Shown here piece after piece: positions 19,501 through 29,479 of a stretch of 64,000 bases of DNA. Position 1 is the stretch's first letter. Every line of letters starts with the position of its first letter. A program made the position numbers and the translations under genes. The notes under the pieces were generated by a model that saw only the letters and a program-made list of their open reading frames with translations, ran no database searches and had not been told where the DNA came from. The DNA is from Corallium rubrum (Eukaryota; Cnidaria; Anthozoa; Scleralcyonacea; Coralliidae), in the NCBI GenBank assembly GCA_964035015.1, contig OZ035998.1, positions 34,358,628-34,422,627 on the forward strand, written 5' to 3'.

Positions 19501-22500
19501 GCGAACGAACCTTTAACCTTCTAATGACCTGTTGTTATACGCTCTAACCATTGCGCTACTGAGGTTACGTCGGATGACGAAAAGTTGCAAATTAATCGTG
19601 TGCTCCTAAGAAAATGTTTCTTAGGACAAGACAGCTATAATGAAACTGTAAGATCCTAAATTCTAATGACCGATTAGACGCTCTAAAGCCTGGTTTCCAT
19701 ATAATAGCTATATACGATCGCCGCGATCGCTCAAAAATCAACTCGGCGATCGCAGCGATCGTATGGAAACACTGACCTCTATATAACTGGACTGCGGGTG
19801 CCCCACGAAAAAATGACCCGATTACACGCCATCTTGTTAGGTCTGAGCCGCGAAATTGACCCATCACAGATGACCGACAGGACGCCATCTTGTTAGGTCT
19901 AAAATTAACCAATCAGAAAATCAAAGATGGCGCCGTTCAATTGGGGACACTTCGTGCAATACAAAAGTATCGAGGACCCGCAGTCCAGTTATATAGAGGT
20001 CAGTGTATGGAAACCACTGACGCAACCATCGCTACGATAGCATGTTCTAAGGATTTTGTGATAGCTGCGATCGCCACGATTGTAGCGATTATATGGAAAC
20101 CAGGCTTCGCCATCGAGTCCTGAGGCTCGGATGCAGAGCTAAGGTGGTTGTAAATCCAGCCATATGTGCTTCCAATGTGGTATAACTTGCATATGAGATG
20201 TAGCTCAGATGGTATGATTGCGAGCTTGGTGTAATGTAACAGACGTTCGGTAAACGTTCATCAAGCTAAAATACAAGCTCAGAAAATGTTTCTGCATGAG
20301 TATTTGAACTTGCCCTGTTAGACTCTCTAAGCATTGAACTATACTGTGCAGGCCTCGAATTTTGGAAAAGAAAAGGCAAGGCCAGTTTGGCCTTGACTGT
20401 TACAATGTTTTTCAGGGCATCAAGGCCAGTTTGAAACTTTCATTGAGTTGCTATTTGAAGCACCTTATACCATACAATGATACAATGTGCCGCCGCTAAA
20501 TTCGAGGCCTGCTGTGGCTCAGCTGTAGAGCTCAACCATATGCATGCATGCATGTTCGGCCTAAATAAGCTACCAAATAGATTCTAACATAGTATAGCAT
20601 ACCAAAAACCTAAAGACAAATATATACCAGACCCAAGAAAAGTAATTTCTTACCTGGTCGTGAGCCACGGGCTCTACTGGTTCCACCAAATGTTTGCCTT
20701 CCTCACTGCGGACACTCTTGAATGGACATCCTTCGTCTTTGTGAAACACAGGGCAATCCCCAAGCTTCTCTTCAAGACATTCGGAAGTATCGTGCATTTT
20801 CTTAAACATTTCAACCAACTTCTGACCAGAAAATTCACTTTCATGTCCAGCAGCATGTGGAACATGAGACAACTTCTGGTAAACTTCAGAAAGACTTTTG
20901 GCATCTTTAAACGGACAACCTTGTTTGAACTCAGGACACTTTTCAATTGCTTCAACCAGCTGCTTCTCTTCTACTTTAGCAAACGGACAACCATCCTTGA
21001 ATGCAGGACACTGTTCTTTCAAATGACTGGCATCAACTGTCTTTAGTTCGTCCGTAACATGCTAGAAGAAAATAAATTACACAAATCAAAATATTAGCAG
21101 ACGTTTGTCAAGCTCAACTACTCAGAAAATGTTTCTGCTTCTAATGACCTGTTGTTATACGCTCTAACCATTGCGCTACTGAGGGTACGTCGGATGACGA
21201 AAAGTTGCAAATTAATCGTGTGCTCCTAAGCAGTAGCGTTTGCATATAAGATGTAGTTGTGATGATATAAGTTGTACGTATACAGTACATGTAGTGCATG
21301 TGCTACGTTTTTGAGGTTGGTGTAATGTAACAGATATGTGGTCGACGTTCCTCAAGCCCACATGTGGTGCACGATGTGGTACGTTTGCTTCGGTAAATGT
21401 TCGTCAAGCTCAAATGCACGCTCTAACTATATATTGAGCTACTGAGGATCGGATGGAGAGCTAAGGTTGTAAATCCAGTCATATGTGCTTCCAAAGTACA
21501 TAACGTTTTACATTTTTACATATGATCGAGATGTACACGCGTAAAAACGCACAACTTGTTCACGGTTTTCAACAGGCGTGAACAATGTTGTGCTGCTCGC
21601 CGTGAACAAGTTGTCAACAAGTTGTTCACTTATCGTTCGAACAACTTGTTCACCGATAAATCAACAGTCTTGAACAAGTTGTTCCAACAGCACATTCTTA
21701 TAGCCAACAACGTTGTTCGCACATGATACAACATGTTGCAACAGCATGACGAAGTAACAACGATGAACAACAATGTTACAACAATGGTGAACATGGTTGA
21801 TGTATCAACACGTTCTTCGGTTGTTACAACACGCGTGAACAACGGTTGTTGTTTCATCAAGCTGTAACAACTTGTTGAAACTGATGAACAATGTTGTTCA
21901 TTTATCAAATGTTGTTCACATATGTCAACAAGTTGCTATAGCATTGTTCAGGCAACAATGCTGTAACAACTTGCGCGATTTTTACGCGTGTAGCTGAGCG
22001 CCACGTATACGTGTAGTGCAAGTGGTACGTTAGACGGCTTGGAGTAAATGTAACAGTAAACGTTCGTCAAGCTCAAATACATGCCCAGAAAATGTTTATG
22101 AGTATTTGAACTCGTCATCTTAGACTCTCTAAGTCTCTATAAATCATTGAGCTATAAGTGTCACACAGCTGGAGAGCTCAACCATATGTATGCATTCTAA
22201 GCAGGAGTATAGTACCAGATGCCTGGGGAGGCATCTGGTCCTGGTCATGTTCAGCATAAATAAGCTACCAAATAAATTGTAACATAGTACAGCACACCAA
22301 AAACCTAAAGATAAACATACACCAGAGTGACCAGACACATGCAAGAAGTAATTTCTTACCTGGTCATGAGCCACTGACTCTACTGGTTCCACCAAATGTT
22401 TGCCTTCCTCACTGCGGACACTCTTGAATGGACATCCTTGGTCTTTGTGAAACACAGGACAATCCCCAAGCTTCTCCTCAAGACATTCGGAAGTGTCGTG

Positions 22501-25500
22501 CATTTTCTTAAACATTTCAATCAACTTCTGACCAGAAAATTCACTTTCATGTCCAGCAGCATGTGGAACATGAGACAACTTCTGGTAAACTTCAGAAAGA
22601 CTTTTGGCATCTTTAAACGGACAACCTTGTTTGAACTCAGGGCACTTTTCAATTGCTTCAACCAGCTGCTTCTCCTCTACTTTGGCAAACGGACAACCAT
22701 CCTTGAATGCAGGACACTGTTCTTTCAAATGACTGGCATCAACTGTCTTTAGTTCGTCAGTAACATGCTGAAAGAAAATAAATTACACAAATCAAAATGT
22801 TAGCAGACGTTTGTCAAGCTCAACTACTCAGAAAATGTTTCTGCCACCCAGACAGCGAACGAACCTTTGACCTTCTAATGACCTGTTATACGCTCTAACC
22901 ATTGAGCTACTGAGGGTACGTCGGATGACGAAAAGTTGCGAATTAATCGTGTGCTCCTAAGCAGTAGCGTTTGCATATGAGATGTAGTTGTGATGATATA
23001 AGTTGTACGTATACAGTACATGTAGTGCATGTGCTACGTTTTTGAGGTTGGTCTAATGTAACAGATATGTGGTCGACGTTCCTCAAGCAGTGGCGTAGCC
23101 AAAGGCGAGCCAGACCGGGCTCAAGCCCGGCCAATCCGCGTCAATGATGTCATTCATTATTCTACTAATGTCCAACGCTAGTCCGTGGCCTGGCCACGCG
23201 TTTTCCATGTGTGATTTGTGTACTCGTGACTAAAAGAATCTATACCGCACGCTATTTTCACTAACATACTTGTATGGACAATAAATACATAACTCCAACT
23301 GACTAAAATGTTTGCCGCAATCCTCCAAAAAAATAATGTAAATATTTAATTTTCGTATTTTATAATCTTCAGAATTCTACAATTCTTTCCCTAAAATGCA
23401 GGAAATGGCATTTCAAAACCCTTAAATTTCAAAAATTTTCCGGGGCATGCTACCCCTTCTTTAGAAATGTCACTTCGTGCCCGCCCAATTGGTCAACCCT
23501 TGCTACGCCACTGTCCTCAAGCCCACACATACGTTTGCTTCAGTAAATGTTCGTCAAGCTCAAATGCATGTTCAGAAAATGTTCCAAGCTGATATTCTAG
23601 CTTGACTGATTAGACGCTCTAACTATATATTGAGCTACCGAGGATCGGATGGAGAGCTAAGGTTGTGAATCCAGTCATACGTGCTTCCAAGTGGTTTATA
23701 AAATAAGGTGTCCTCTACGCACGCTCTGATTGGCTGGGCTCCGTGCATTTATAAGAATATGAAGATCATGAATGACGTAAAATAGCGTGGAATGGCGTAG
23801 GATAGCGCCACCTGGCGGGAAAATCCGGCGAACTTTCAAAACTACCACACTTTTAGCTTGACTTTTATTAATAATTATTATTTTATAAAACATACCGCTC
23901 CTGTGCATATGTACTCTTATAAAGGTACGTTTAACGTCATTTGAACGCAAAAGAAGTGTAAAGGCACTCGGCCTCTACTCAACTTCTTTCGTGTTCAAAT
24001 GACGTCAAACTTGCCTTTATAAGAGTACATATGCACGGAGCTTTATATTTTATTTGTTAAATAACGTTTTACATATGATCGAGATGTAGTTGAGATGATG
24101 TTAAGAGCGCCACGTATACGTGTAGTGCAAGTGGTACGTTAGCAGGCTTGGAGTAAATGTAACAGTAAACGTTCGTCAAGGTCAAATACATGCCCAGAAA
24201 ATGTTTATTTGAAAATGTTTATAATGAGTATTTGAACTCGCCATCTTAGACTCTCTAAGTCTCTATAAATCATTGAGCTATAAGTGTCACTCAGCTGGAG
24301 AGCTCAACCATATGTATGCATTCTAAGCAGGAGTATAGTAGCAGATGCCCAGGGAAGCATCTGGTCCTGGTCATGTTCAGCATAAATAAGCTACCAAATA
24401 AATTCTAACATAGTACAGCACACCAAAAACCTAAAGATAAACATACACCAGACACATGCAAGAAAGTAATTTCTTACCTGGTCATGAGCCACTGACTCTA
24501 CTGGTTCCACCAAATGTTTGCCTTCCTCACTGCGGACACTCTTGAATGGACATCCTTGGTCTTTGTGAAACACAGGACAATCCCCAAGCTTCTCCTCAAG
24601 ACATTCGGAAGTGTCGTGCATTTTCTTAAACATTTCAATCAACTTCTGACCAGAAAATTCACTTTCATGTCCAGCAGCATGTGGAACATGAGACAACTTC
24701 TGGTAAACTTCAGAAAGACTTTTGGCATCTTTAAACGGACAACCTTGTTTAAACTCAGGACACTTTTCAATTGCTTCAACCAGTTGCTTCTCCTCTACTT
24801 TAGCAAACGGACAACCATCCTTGAATGCAGGACACTGTTCTTTCAAATGACTGGCATCAACTGTCTTTAATTCTTCCGCAATATTTTGCTAAATAGAAAA
24901 CAAAGTACACAATTTCATGTCTTTATAGATAACGTTATTTTCCCCTGATTCGATCATAATACGTGCAAATTCTTTCCTGTGGACTAATAAGTGGTCCAGG
25001 ATTTTAAAGTAAACTTTTAGAAAACGTAAATGAACAAACGAAGAAGAAAAAGATATATAGCTTATTTACCAAACATAGAAAAATGTTGTCCTCAGTGTTG
25101 ACAATACAGTCCTCGGCGCTCAGCCTTGGTCAATTACAGGTCAATACAGTTTAATGGGCAACATTTTCCTAGTACAAATGAACTGATATACCACCTATAT
25201 ATAGGTCAGTGTCAGAGCTCCAGTTTGGTAAATTTATAACAAATATTGACTTGTTTTTTTAATTGATTGTAAGAAGAATTAATATACTTAAGGCATTCCT
25301 GTAATTTGATTTGCTGCATATGAGTGGGCATGTGTGTTTTTTTTTCACAAATTGTTTTGACCTCAATCCAAATTAAGTCACTGTTATTTTCTTGCACTAA
25401 TGTAAGTATGTTCTAGCTTGAGGCAGGGTTGAAACCAAAACCTATTAAAAAAATCCCCCAAAATATCAACAATATTGTGTTTTTAGTTACATAAAGAAAA

Positions 25501-25987
25501 CAGCCGAGTGACAAAAATAAGACAATGTCTCATTACTACATTCATTTGATGTCAGTACTGTATCTGTCCAAGTACTGTAGTTAACATATATTTCATTAAT
25601 TTAATCTCAGTAACCCCCCCCCCCCCCCGCCCATAATTGTGTAAGGTCCGCATTTAACCCTTTGACTACTAGAGGTTCTCAAATGGGATGGTTGGTGAAC
25701 ATCTGGCAAGAGACAGAGTGAAATAACAAAAGGCCAGTTTTTAAGCCAGTCTGGGAGTCAAACAGTTAAGGTTTGTGGTGTGTATTATACAAATTATTTT
25801 GAGTGCAAATTAAATTTCCACTTGTGCTGTATATAGGTCACATATTACTTAGCTTCATTTGACAAAAAAACAGGTTAAAAATGTGGCTTAGTAAAACACT
25901 GAGCTGCTTACAGTCATAATTATATAAACTAACCTCATCCTCTTGGTCTTTAAGACTGGTAGCATCCACACCTTTATTTTCATCCAT
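15731..25987 (-). CDS. Heme oxygenase with a 30-motif Cys-Pro (heme regulatory motif) array and C-terminal membrane anchor
   Basis: Six exons (25934-25987, 24478-24888, 22360-22767, 20654-21061, 18371-19413, 15731-16505) join in frame to 3099 nt, giving 1032 aa. Heme oxygenase opens heme to biliverdin, CO and iron. The catalytic domain spans about 730-945: LKAGTKKIHRLAEN with proximal heme ligand His741, GQVTPAAYKLLL, and YTRYMGDLSGGQ (distal helix, 850-861). The C-terminus (about 1011-1029) is a hydrophobic tail anchor, suggesting the ER membrane as in HO-1 and HO-2. Residues 19 to about 690 are five modules of about 136 residues with six, six, six, six and five Cys-Pro motifs; one more, GGKCPFAIG, lies at 968-969 before the anchor. 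Human HO-2 has a few such heme-binding motifs near its C-terminus (family knowledge). A large N-terminal array suggests heme or redox sensing; that is inference. The start is the first ATG in a short exon. Confidence 0.93.
16651..18126. mobile_element. MITE family B copy with internal insertions
   Basis: The left arm, GAAGTGCCTATGAAAC through TCGTTTCCTTGCTTCG to GTTTGATATG (16651-16790), is repeated in reverse complement at 18010-18126. Between them lie a palindrome (16810-16940, arms GTTCAGTTATAGATGCAC) and the hAT-like element 17273-17926, so the original element has been expanded by nested insertions. All is within heme oxygenase intron 5. Confidence 0.7.
17273..17926. mobile_element. hAT-like non-autonomous element, CACTGATC termini, 8-bp duplication TATATAAC
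   Basis: The left end CACTGATCTCCAAATAAAC with TGGATGGGCCC is mirrored by GGGCCCATCCAGTTTATA and GATCAGTG at the right. TATATAAC flanks both sides exactly (17265-17272 and 17927-17934). No transposase coding is seen in the 654 bp. Confidence 0.82.
18371..19413 (-). CDS. Heme oxygenase exon 5 (Cys-Pro modules D and E plus start of the catalytic domain)
   Basis: 1043 nt; acceptor TTCTTCCAG|CATGTT and donor TTTACAG|GTATAA, phase 0 in and 2 out. Module D (residues 428 to about 560) matches the single-module exons. Where those end at a donor, this exon reads on (SHIRECGPPSPSKRK) into a diverged module E (about 580-695) with TCPVF, SCPFS, KCPAF, ECPMF and GCPFK. One expected motif is changed to GCAF. 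The catalytic domain starts in the same exon and includes His741. Confidence 0.93.
19500..19580 (-). repeat. tRNA-derived SINE fragment in heme oxygenase intron
   Basis: On the minus strand CTCAGTAGCGCAATGGTTAG resembles an A-box of a tRNA promoter. Copies occur at matching places in the other duplicated introns (about 21135-21195 and 22850-22935), so it predates the exon duplications. Confidence 0.5.
19688..20105. mobile_element. MITE with GCCTGGTTTCCAT termini, hosting a nested hAT-like element
   Basis: Begins GCCTGGTTTCCATATAAT and ends ATTATATGGAAACCAGGC. Inner arms carry CGATCGC words. It is interrupted by the element at 19770-20005. Confidence 0.8.
19770..20005. mobile_element. hAT-like element, CACTGACCTC termini, 8-bp duplication TATGGAAA
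   Basis: The termini CACTGACCTCTATATAACTG and CAGTTATATAGAGGTCAGTG are perfect inverted repeats. TATGGAAA flanks both ends (19762-19769, 20006-20013). Related to 17273-17926 by its CACTGAYCTC ends; partial relatives lie at about 6292-6380 and 61845-62145. Confidence 0.85.
20349..20511. mobile_element. Small MITE with CAGGCCTCGAATT termini
   Basis: CAGGCCTCGAATTT on the left and AAATTCGAGGCCTG on the right. Inside, GGCCAGTTTGGCCTTGA gives shorter repeats. It lies in the intron between modules C and D. Confidence 0.75.
20654..21061 (-). CDS. Heme oxygenase exon 4 (Cys-Pro module C)
   Basis: 408 nt, phase 0-0; acceptor TCTTCTAG|CATGTT and donor GACCAG|GTAAGAAAT. Six Cys-Pro motifs (QCPAF, GCPFA, KCPEF, GCPFK, DCPVF, GCPFK). 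Differs from modules A and B at few positions (for example KLVEMF instead of KLIEMF, and DEGCPF instead of DQGCPF). Confidence 0.93.
21536..21990. mobile_element. TA-flanked element rich in AACAAGTTGTT words
   Basis: Starts CACGCGTAAAAACGC and ends GCGCGATTTTTACGCGTG, with TA on each side. The 455-bp interior is packed with TTGTTCA/TGAACAA and CAACAAGTTGTT words on both strands. The matching place in the neighbouring duplicated intron (about 24081-24090) reads GAGATGTAGTTGAG without the element: an empty site supporting TA target duplication. Confidence 0.82.
22360..22767 (-). CDS. Heme oxygenase exon 3 (Cys-Pro module B)
   Basis: 408 nt, phase 0-0; acceptor TTCTTTCAG|CATGTT and donor GACCAG|GTAAGAAAT. 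Six Cys-Pro motifs at the same places as in modules A and C. Nearly identical to exon 2 beyond its first few codons. Confidence 0.93.
23098..23513. mobile_element. hAT-like element, CAGTGGCGTAGC termini, 8-bp duplication TCCTCAAG
   Basis: Ends CAGTGGCGTAGC / GCTACGCCACTG. TCCTCAAG flanks both sides (23090-23097, 23514-23521). The paralogous intron at 21349-21356 holds a single TCCTCAAG without insertion. The inner part carries the CGGGGCATGC and GGAAATGGCATTT words seen in the dispersed G/C-run repeat. Confidence 0.9.
23690..24062. mobile_element. Inverted-repeat insertion in the intron between modules A and B
   Basis: Absent from the paralogous intron, where the two flanks (GTGCTTCCAA and AACGTTTTACAT) are near neighbours at about 21490-21510. 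Inner arms near 23905-24035 share TATGTACTCTTATAAAGG and AACTTCTTTCGTG. Confidence 0.65.
24478..24888 (-). CDS. Heme oxygenase exon 2 (Cys-Pro module A)
   Basis: 411 nt, phase 0-0; acceptor TTCTATTTAG|CAAAATATT and donor GACCAG|GTAAGAAAT. Starts QNIAEELKTVDASHL where later modules read HVTDELKTVDASHL. The intron upstream is not part of the duplicated unit, so this is the outermost copy. Confidence 0.93.
24900..25930. other. Heme oxygenase intron 1: no gene seen
   Basis: AT-rich sequence with a C-run at 25614-25628 and a short ATATAGGTCAGTGTC word related to the CACTGACCTC family at about 25195-25212. Nothing else was recognised. Confidence 0.6.
25934..25987 (-). CDS. Heme oxygenase exon 1 (start codon)
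   Basis: 54 nt encoding 18 residues from MDENKGVDATS to QEDE, phase 0 at donor GATGAG|GTTAGT. A plausible acceptor (TTTCCTCTGATATGAAG) ends at 25990, which would make the exon mostly coding with the 5' UTR on a separate exon. Confidence 0.82.
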
Positions 25988-25999
25988 ATCTTCATATCA

Positions 26000-27110
26000 G
26001 AGGAAATAAATAAATATTAAATTTAACCCAATCACACTGTCAGCGCTCACGCATTCTACAAGTTAGAATAGAATTGTACGAAAACATTTTTTCTTAGAGA
26101 TTACATCTTAATCATTGTTTATAATTTTGCATTCCTGCATAGACAAAACTCAACAAGGTACTGTATATGAGGGTACTATAATTAAACTGAAAGGAAATTA
26201 GTATTTGACCTGAATGTCATCAACAAACTTTCTGTTGAAATTTGAAAATTTTGATCCAAGCTGATCTAACCAGAACCCCAGGAATAGATTTAACCACAGG
26301 CATCTGCATGAGTGATACCAATTAAGTCCAGTATAAACAAGCTCTGCAACTTTTCACAACTACTGTAGTTGTTGTGATTCTTCACAATTACTGACTAGCT
26401 GTTGCTAAGTAGCCAGGGTCTTTTAAAAATTAACTGCTATAAAGTATATAAATCTGACCATGGATAAGAAATAGTAGCATTTAACACTGTTAAATAAAAA
26501 TAAAAACAACTAGGATTAAAGAACTTTTCTAGTCCTGGAAATTACATCTTTGATTTAGATTTCTAATTGCATCAGCACCAATTTTACAAAAACACCCATT
26601 CTCCAGAGATCATAATAAAAATTAAATCAGATATTATACAATTTTACCCAGCACTCATTTTTCACTGGCTACATCCCAGACAATGTACATATAAAAACAA
26701 TCAATATAATTACCGTAGGAATATATTACTGTACATGTATATTGAACGATCTACAGATTGATAAAGCTGTAAGGGGAAATTAGAGAAAGGTTTGAGAGAA
26801 CGTTACAATGCTCCTCACATTAAAATAAAACTTGTTGATGCACAAATATACAGAGCTGTTGAATTAGATGTGTTGTGAAATTAAAGTGTTGGTAATTTGT
26901 TGTATGTTAATGTAGCATATTATACCAACAACAAAAAAAGCAAAAGACTGGAAATAATTGCCAGTGATCAAAAATGGTTAACTGACTACAGTAATAACAT
27001 CTATAATGAGATTTTCACCAGAGATTTTTACATTTTGCATAATAAATGAGTTTCAAGACTTTACTTTTTGACTAAGTTCGCAAATATTAATAAGTAAAAA
27101 AATTTCAACA
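26000..27110. other. Non-coding stretch upstream of heme oxygenase coding exon 1
   Basis: AT-rich, no supported reading frame or repeat recognised. Probably the 5' UTR intron. Confidence 0.5.
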
Positions 27111-27114
27111 AAAC

Positions 27115-27350
27115 AAGCCAGTTTGTAATCTTGACTGTGCATCAAAACAATGTGTTCTGCATTGGGATAAAACATATTTCAATCCCTAATCAGGATGGGA
27201 AATTCAGCATAAGTATAATAAATTTGCAAGTGTGAATGAAAATGCAAATGAACCATGTGTGGCATTAGCCTGTTATGAATTAGAGTAAGTTTTATCCCAG
27301 TGCAGAACAGTATGTCATTTTGATGCACAGTTGAGATCACAAACTGGCTT
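27115..27350. mobile_element. MITE with AAGCCAGTTTGT termini
   Basis: AAGCCAGTTTGTAATC, GACTGTGCATCAAAA and GGGATAAAAC on the left are mirrored on the right by GTTTTATCCCA, TTTTGATGCACAGTTGAGATC and ACAAACTGGCTT. Confidence 0.78.
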
Positions 27351-27590
27351 ATTCAACAAAAACAAAATGCAATTTATAACAATTTACAGACATCTGGAAA
27401 TATTTAGGCCAAGTAAAAAAAATTAATAGTTTGCTTCAATATTTCTTTTTTTTTAGCCAAAACTATGTCTAGCTTTCAAGGCCTTTGCACCATCTTTCAG
27501 CCGTTTCAGTACCTTTCGGCAACTTTCAGTTACTGTTCGGTACCTTTCACACCATAAATGTTGTTTTGGCACCATGTGTATTTAGGTTAT

Positions 27591-27731
27591 TAAGAGCAGT
27601 GTTGGAAGGTTTAAACTGGTAATTTTTGGGTAGGAATTTTGAAAAAAAAGGAGAATGTGGGTGCTTTTTTCAAAATTCCTACCCAAAAATTACCAATTTA
27701 AACCTTCCAACACTGCTCTTAATAACCTAAA
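27591..27731. mobile_element. Near-perfect hairpin element
   Basis: Arms of about 60 bases from TTTAGGTTATTAAGAGCAG to GGGTAGGAATTTTGAAAA, repeated as reverse complement around a short loop near GGAGAATGTGG. A weaker outer pair (about 27408-27445 with 27736-27775) surrounds it. Confidence 0.85.
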
Positions 27732-28770
27732 GGTTGAGAGATGAGAAACTATTAATATTTTTTTTACTTGACCTTATATTGTTCACAGCAAATGATAAAC
27801 ACTGAGTAAAAAAAAACTACAACACTGTTTGATGACTCAGGACCCCCATTACAGTAGTTTACAGAACTACACCACTATTTACTGCTACAAGTTACTGGTT
27901 ACCAATCCACTACAGTGTATTGACCTTTTTAGTCAATCAAATGGAACAAATGAGAATTACTGAATACTAAAGTGCTAATTATTATAATTTATTAAAGTGT
28001 TAGTTCAAGTTGGCAGAACAATCAACAAATTGTGTCTGTATTCTGTAAACATCTAGATGAAAATGAGAAAACCCTAGCCTGCTGCAACACACACACCAAC
28101 AAAAAACCCCCAACACAACTGGACATGCAAAACAAAGAAAAATATGGAACAAATTACTAGGCAGACACTCAAAACAAAAACTATAAAGTAAAAACCCAGG
28201 AACATTTCACATTTCAGTGCAGTTCTAAACTGTCATTCGGGGTCGTTTATATGGGATAGAAATAATTATGAAGCCTAATAAGTAAGTTTGTACTATACAT
28301 ACAGTATATAGCTACCAACATTTAAGTTTATATATCGTTTCTTTCAACGCCAAATGAAATGCGTTACATATATCGGTATTCAATATATGCAAATGCAGAA
28401 TCTTTCTTATTACAAACGACCACCTCGTGGCTCGTGCGACGTACACATGCACAGTGTGAATGCAACGAAGTCAAGCAGAAAATATTGTGATCTACAATGG
28501 CAACTAGCAAGATGTGAAACTTAAAATTTCAAGGTAAAGAAACAAGTAGAATTATCAAGGTATAAACAATCAAGTAGTCATTGATTCGAGAACACAAAAA
28601 GTTTGGATATCAGATCACGCATTAGAAGCAACTGACGCATTTGCAACGCTGAAAAATGTGTTTGTATTAAAACTAGGCGAAACTGACACAAAGCATTCAT
28701 ACAGTAATTATGTTTATATTAATATGAAAAACGACGAAATAATTTAGTCGTTGTCGATTGAATGACTTAC

Positions 28771-28830
28771 TTTTTAACGTGGACTTCTTCTCGAACTGAA
28801 GTTCGAACACCCAGACGTCGATGAATTAGC
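28771..28830 (-). other. Candidate 5' UTR exon of the heme oxygenase gene
   Basis: On the minus strand GTTCGAGAAGAAGTCCACG runs to TTAAAAA and a good donor, GTAAGT. No ATG-led frame leads into the coding exon. Placed here only on the donor and on position; the 5' boundary is not visible. Confidence 0.3.
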
Positions 28831-29099
28831 AAATATTTCGAAACAGGACTCAGATTATCAGGTGAGGTGAGTGTCTAGTTACATTCCCACAATGTGGGAC
28901 CTTTTTGGAAGGCTGCGCCAAGTGACGTATTGAACTTTACTGCGCATCCCACAATCTTTGGAAACAGTTGTGGATTAAGGGCGGGGGAGGGGACGAGGAG
29001 GGGCCAAAACCCCACACTTTCCGAGGTATCATCGGTTTCAAATTCACAAGCGGGATGTTAAACTTGAACACATAAAGGTAAAAATTCTATACGGGTGTA

Positions 29100-29215
29100 G
29101 TGGTCGGGGTATGAGAGGTGGGACATTTTTCCGGAGGGTTGTGGTTAGGTTTAGGGTTTCCGGGGGGTGTGATTAGGTTTAGGGTTTCCGGGGGGTGGTA
29201 TGGGGGTGAGGTTTC
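29100..29215. repeat. Short G-rich tandem duplication
   Basis: GGTTAGGTTTAGGGTTTCC with a following GGGGGGTG is repeated about 36 bases on. A TTTAGGG-like look, but only two units. Confidence 0.6.
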
Positions 29216-29479
29216 GTTTAAAAAGGTTGTCTAATCAGATGGTGGTTTTAGTAGTGGTTAAGCTTCATAATTTGAAGGAAATGATAGCTCACTTTCCACA
29301 CTTTTGAGATTAGGGTTAGGTGGAATACAAAATACAATATGGCCCCAATATATACTCCCGCTTAAGCTCAAATAAAATCTAAATCTTGGATGTCTTGAAA
29401 TGTCCCGTGCACTAAATACATGTAATGTTGGTTTCTCTGACACTGCTTGCAGCGTCGAAGAAATCAACATTCATTATTG

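Noticed and set aside
29115-29215. Telomere-like TTTAGGG words
   Set aside because: Only two longer duplicated units, not a hexamer or heptamer array.
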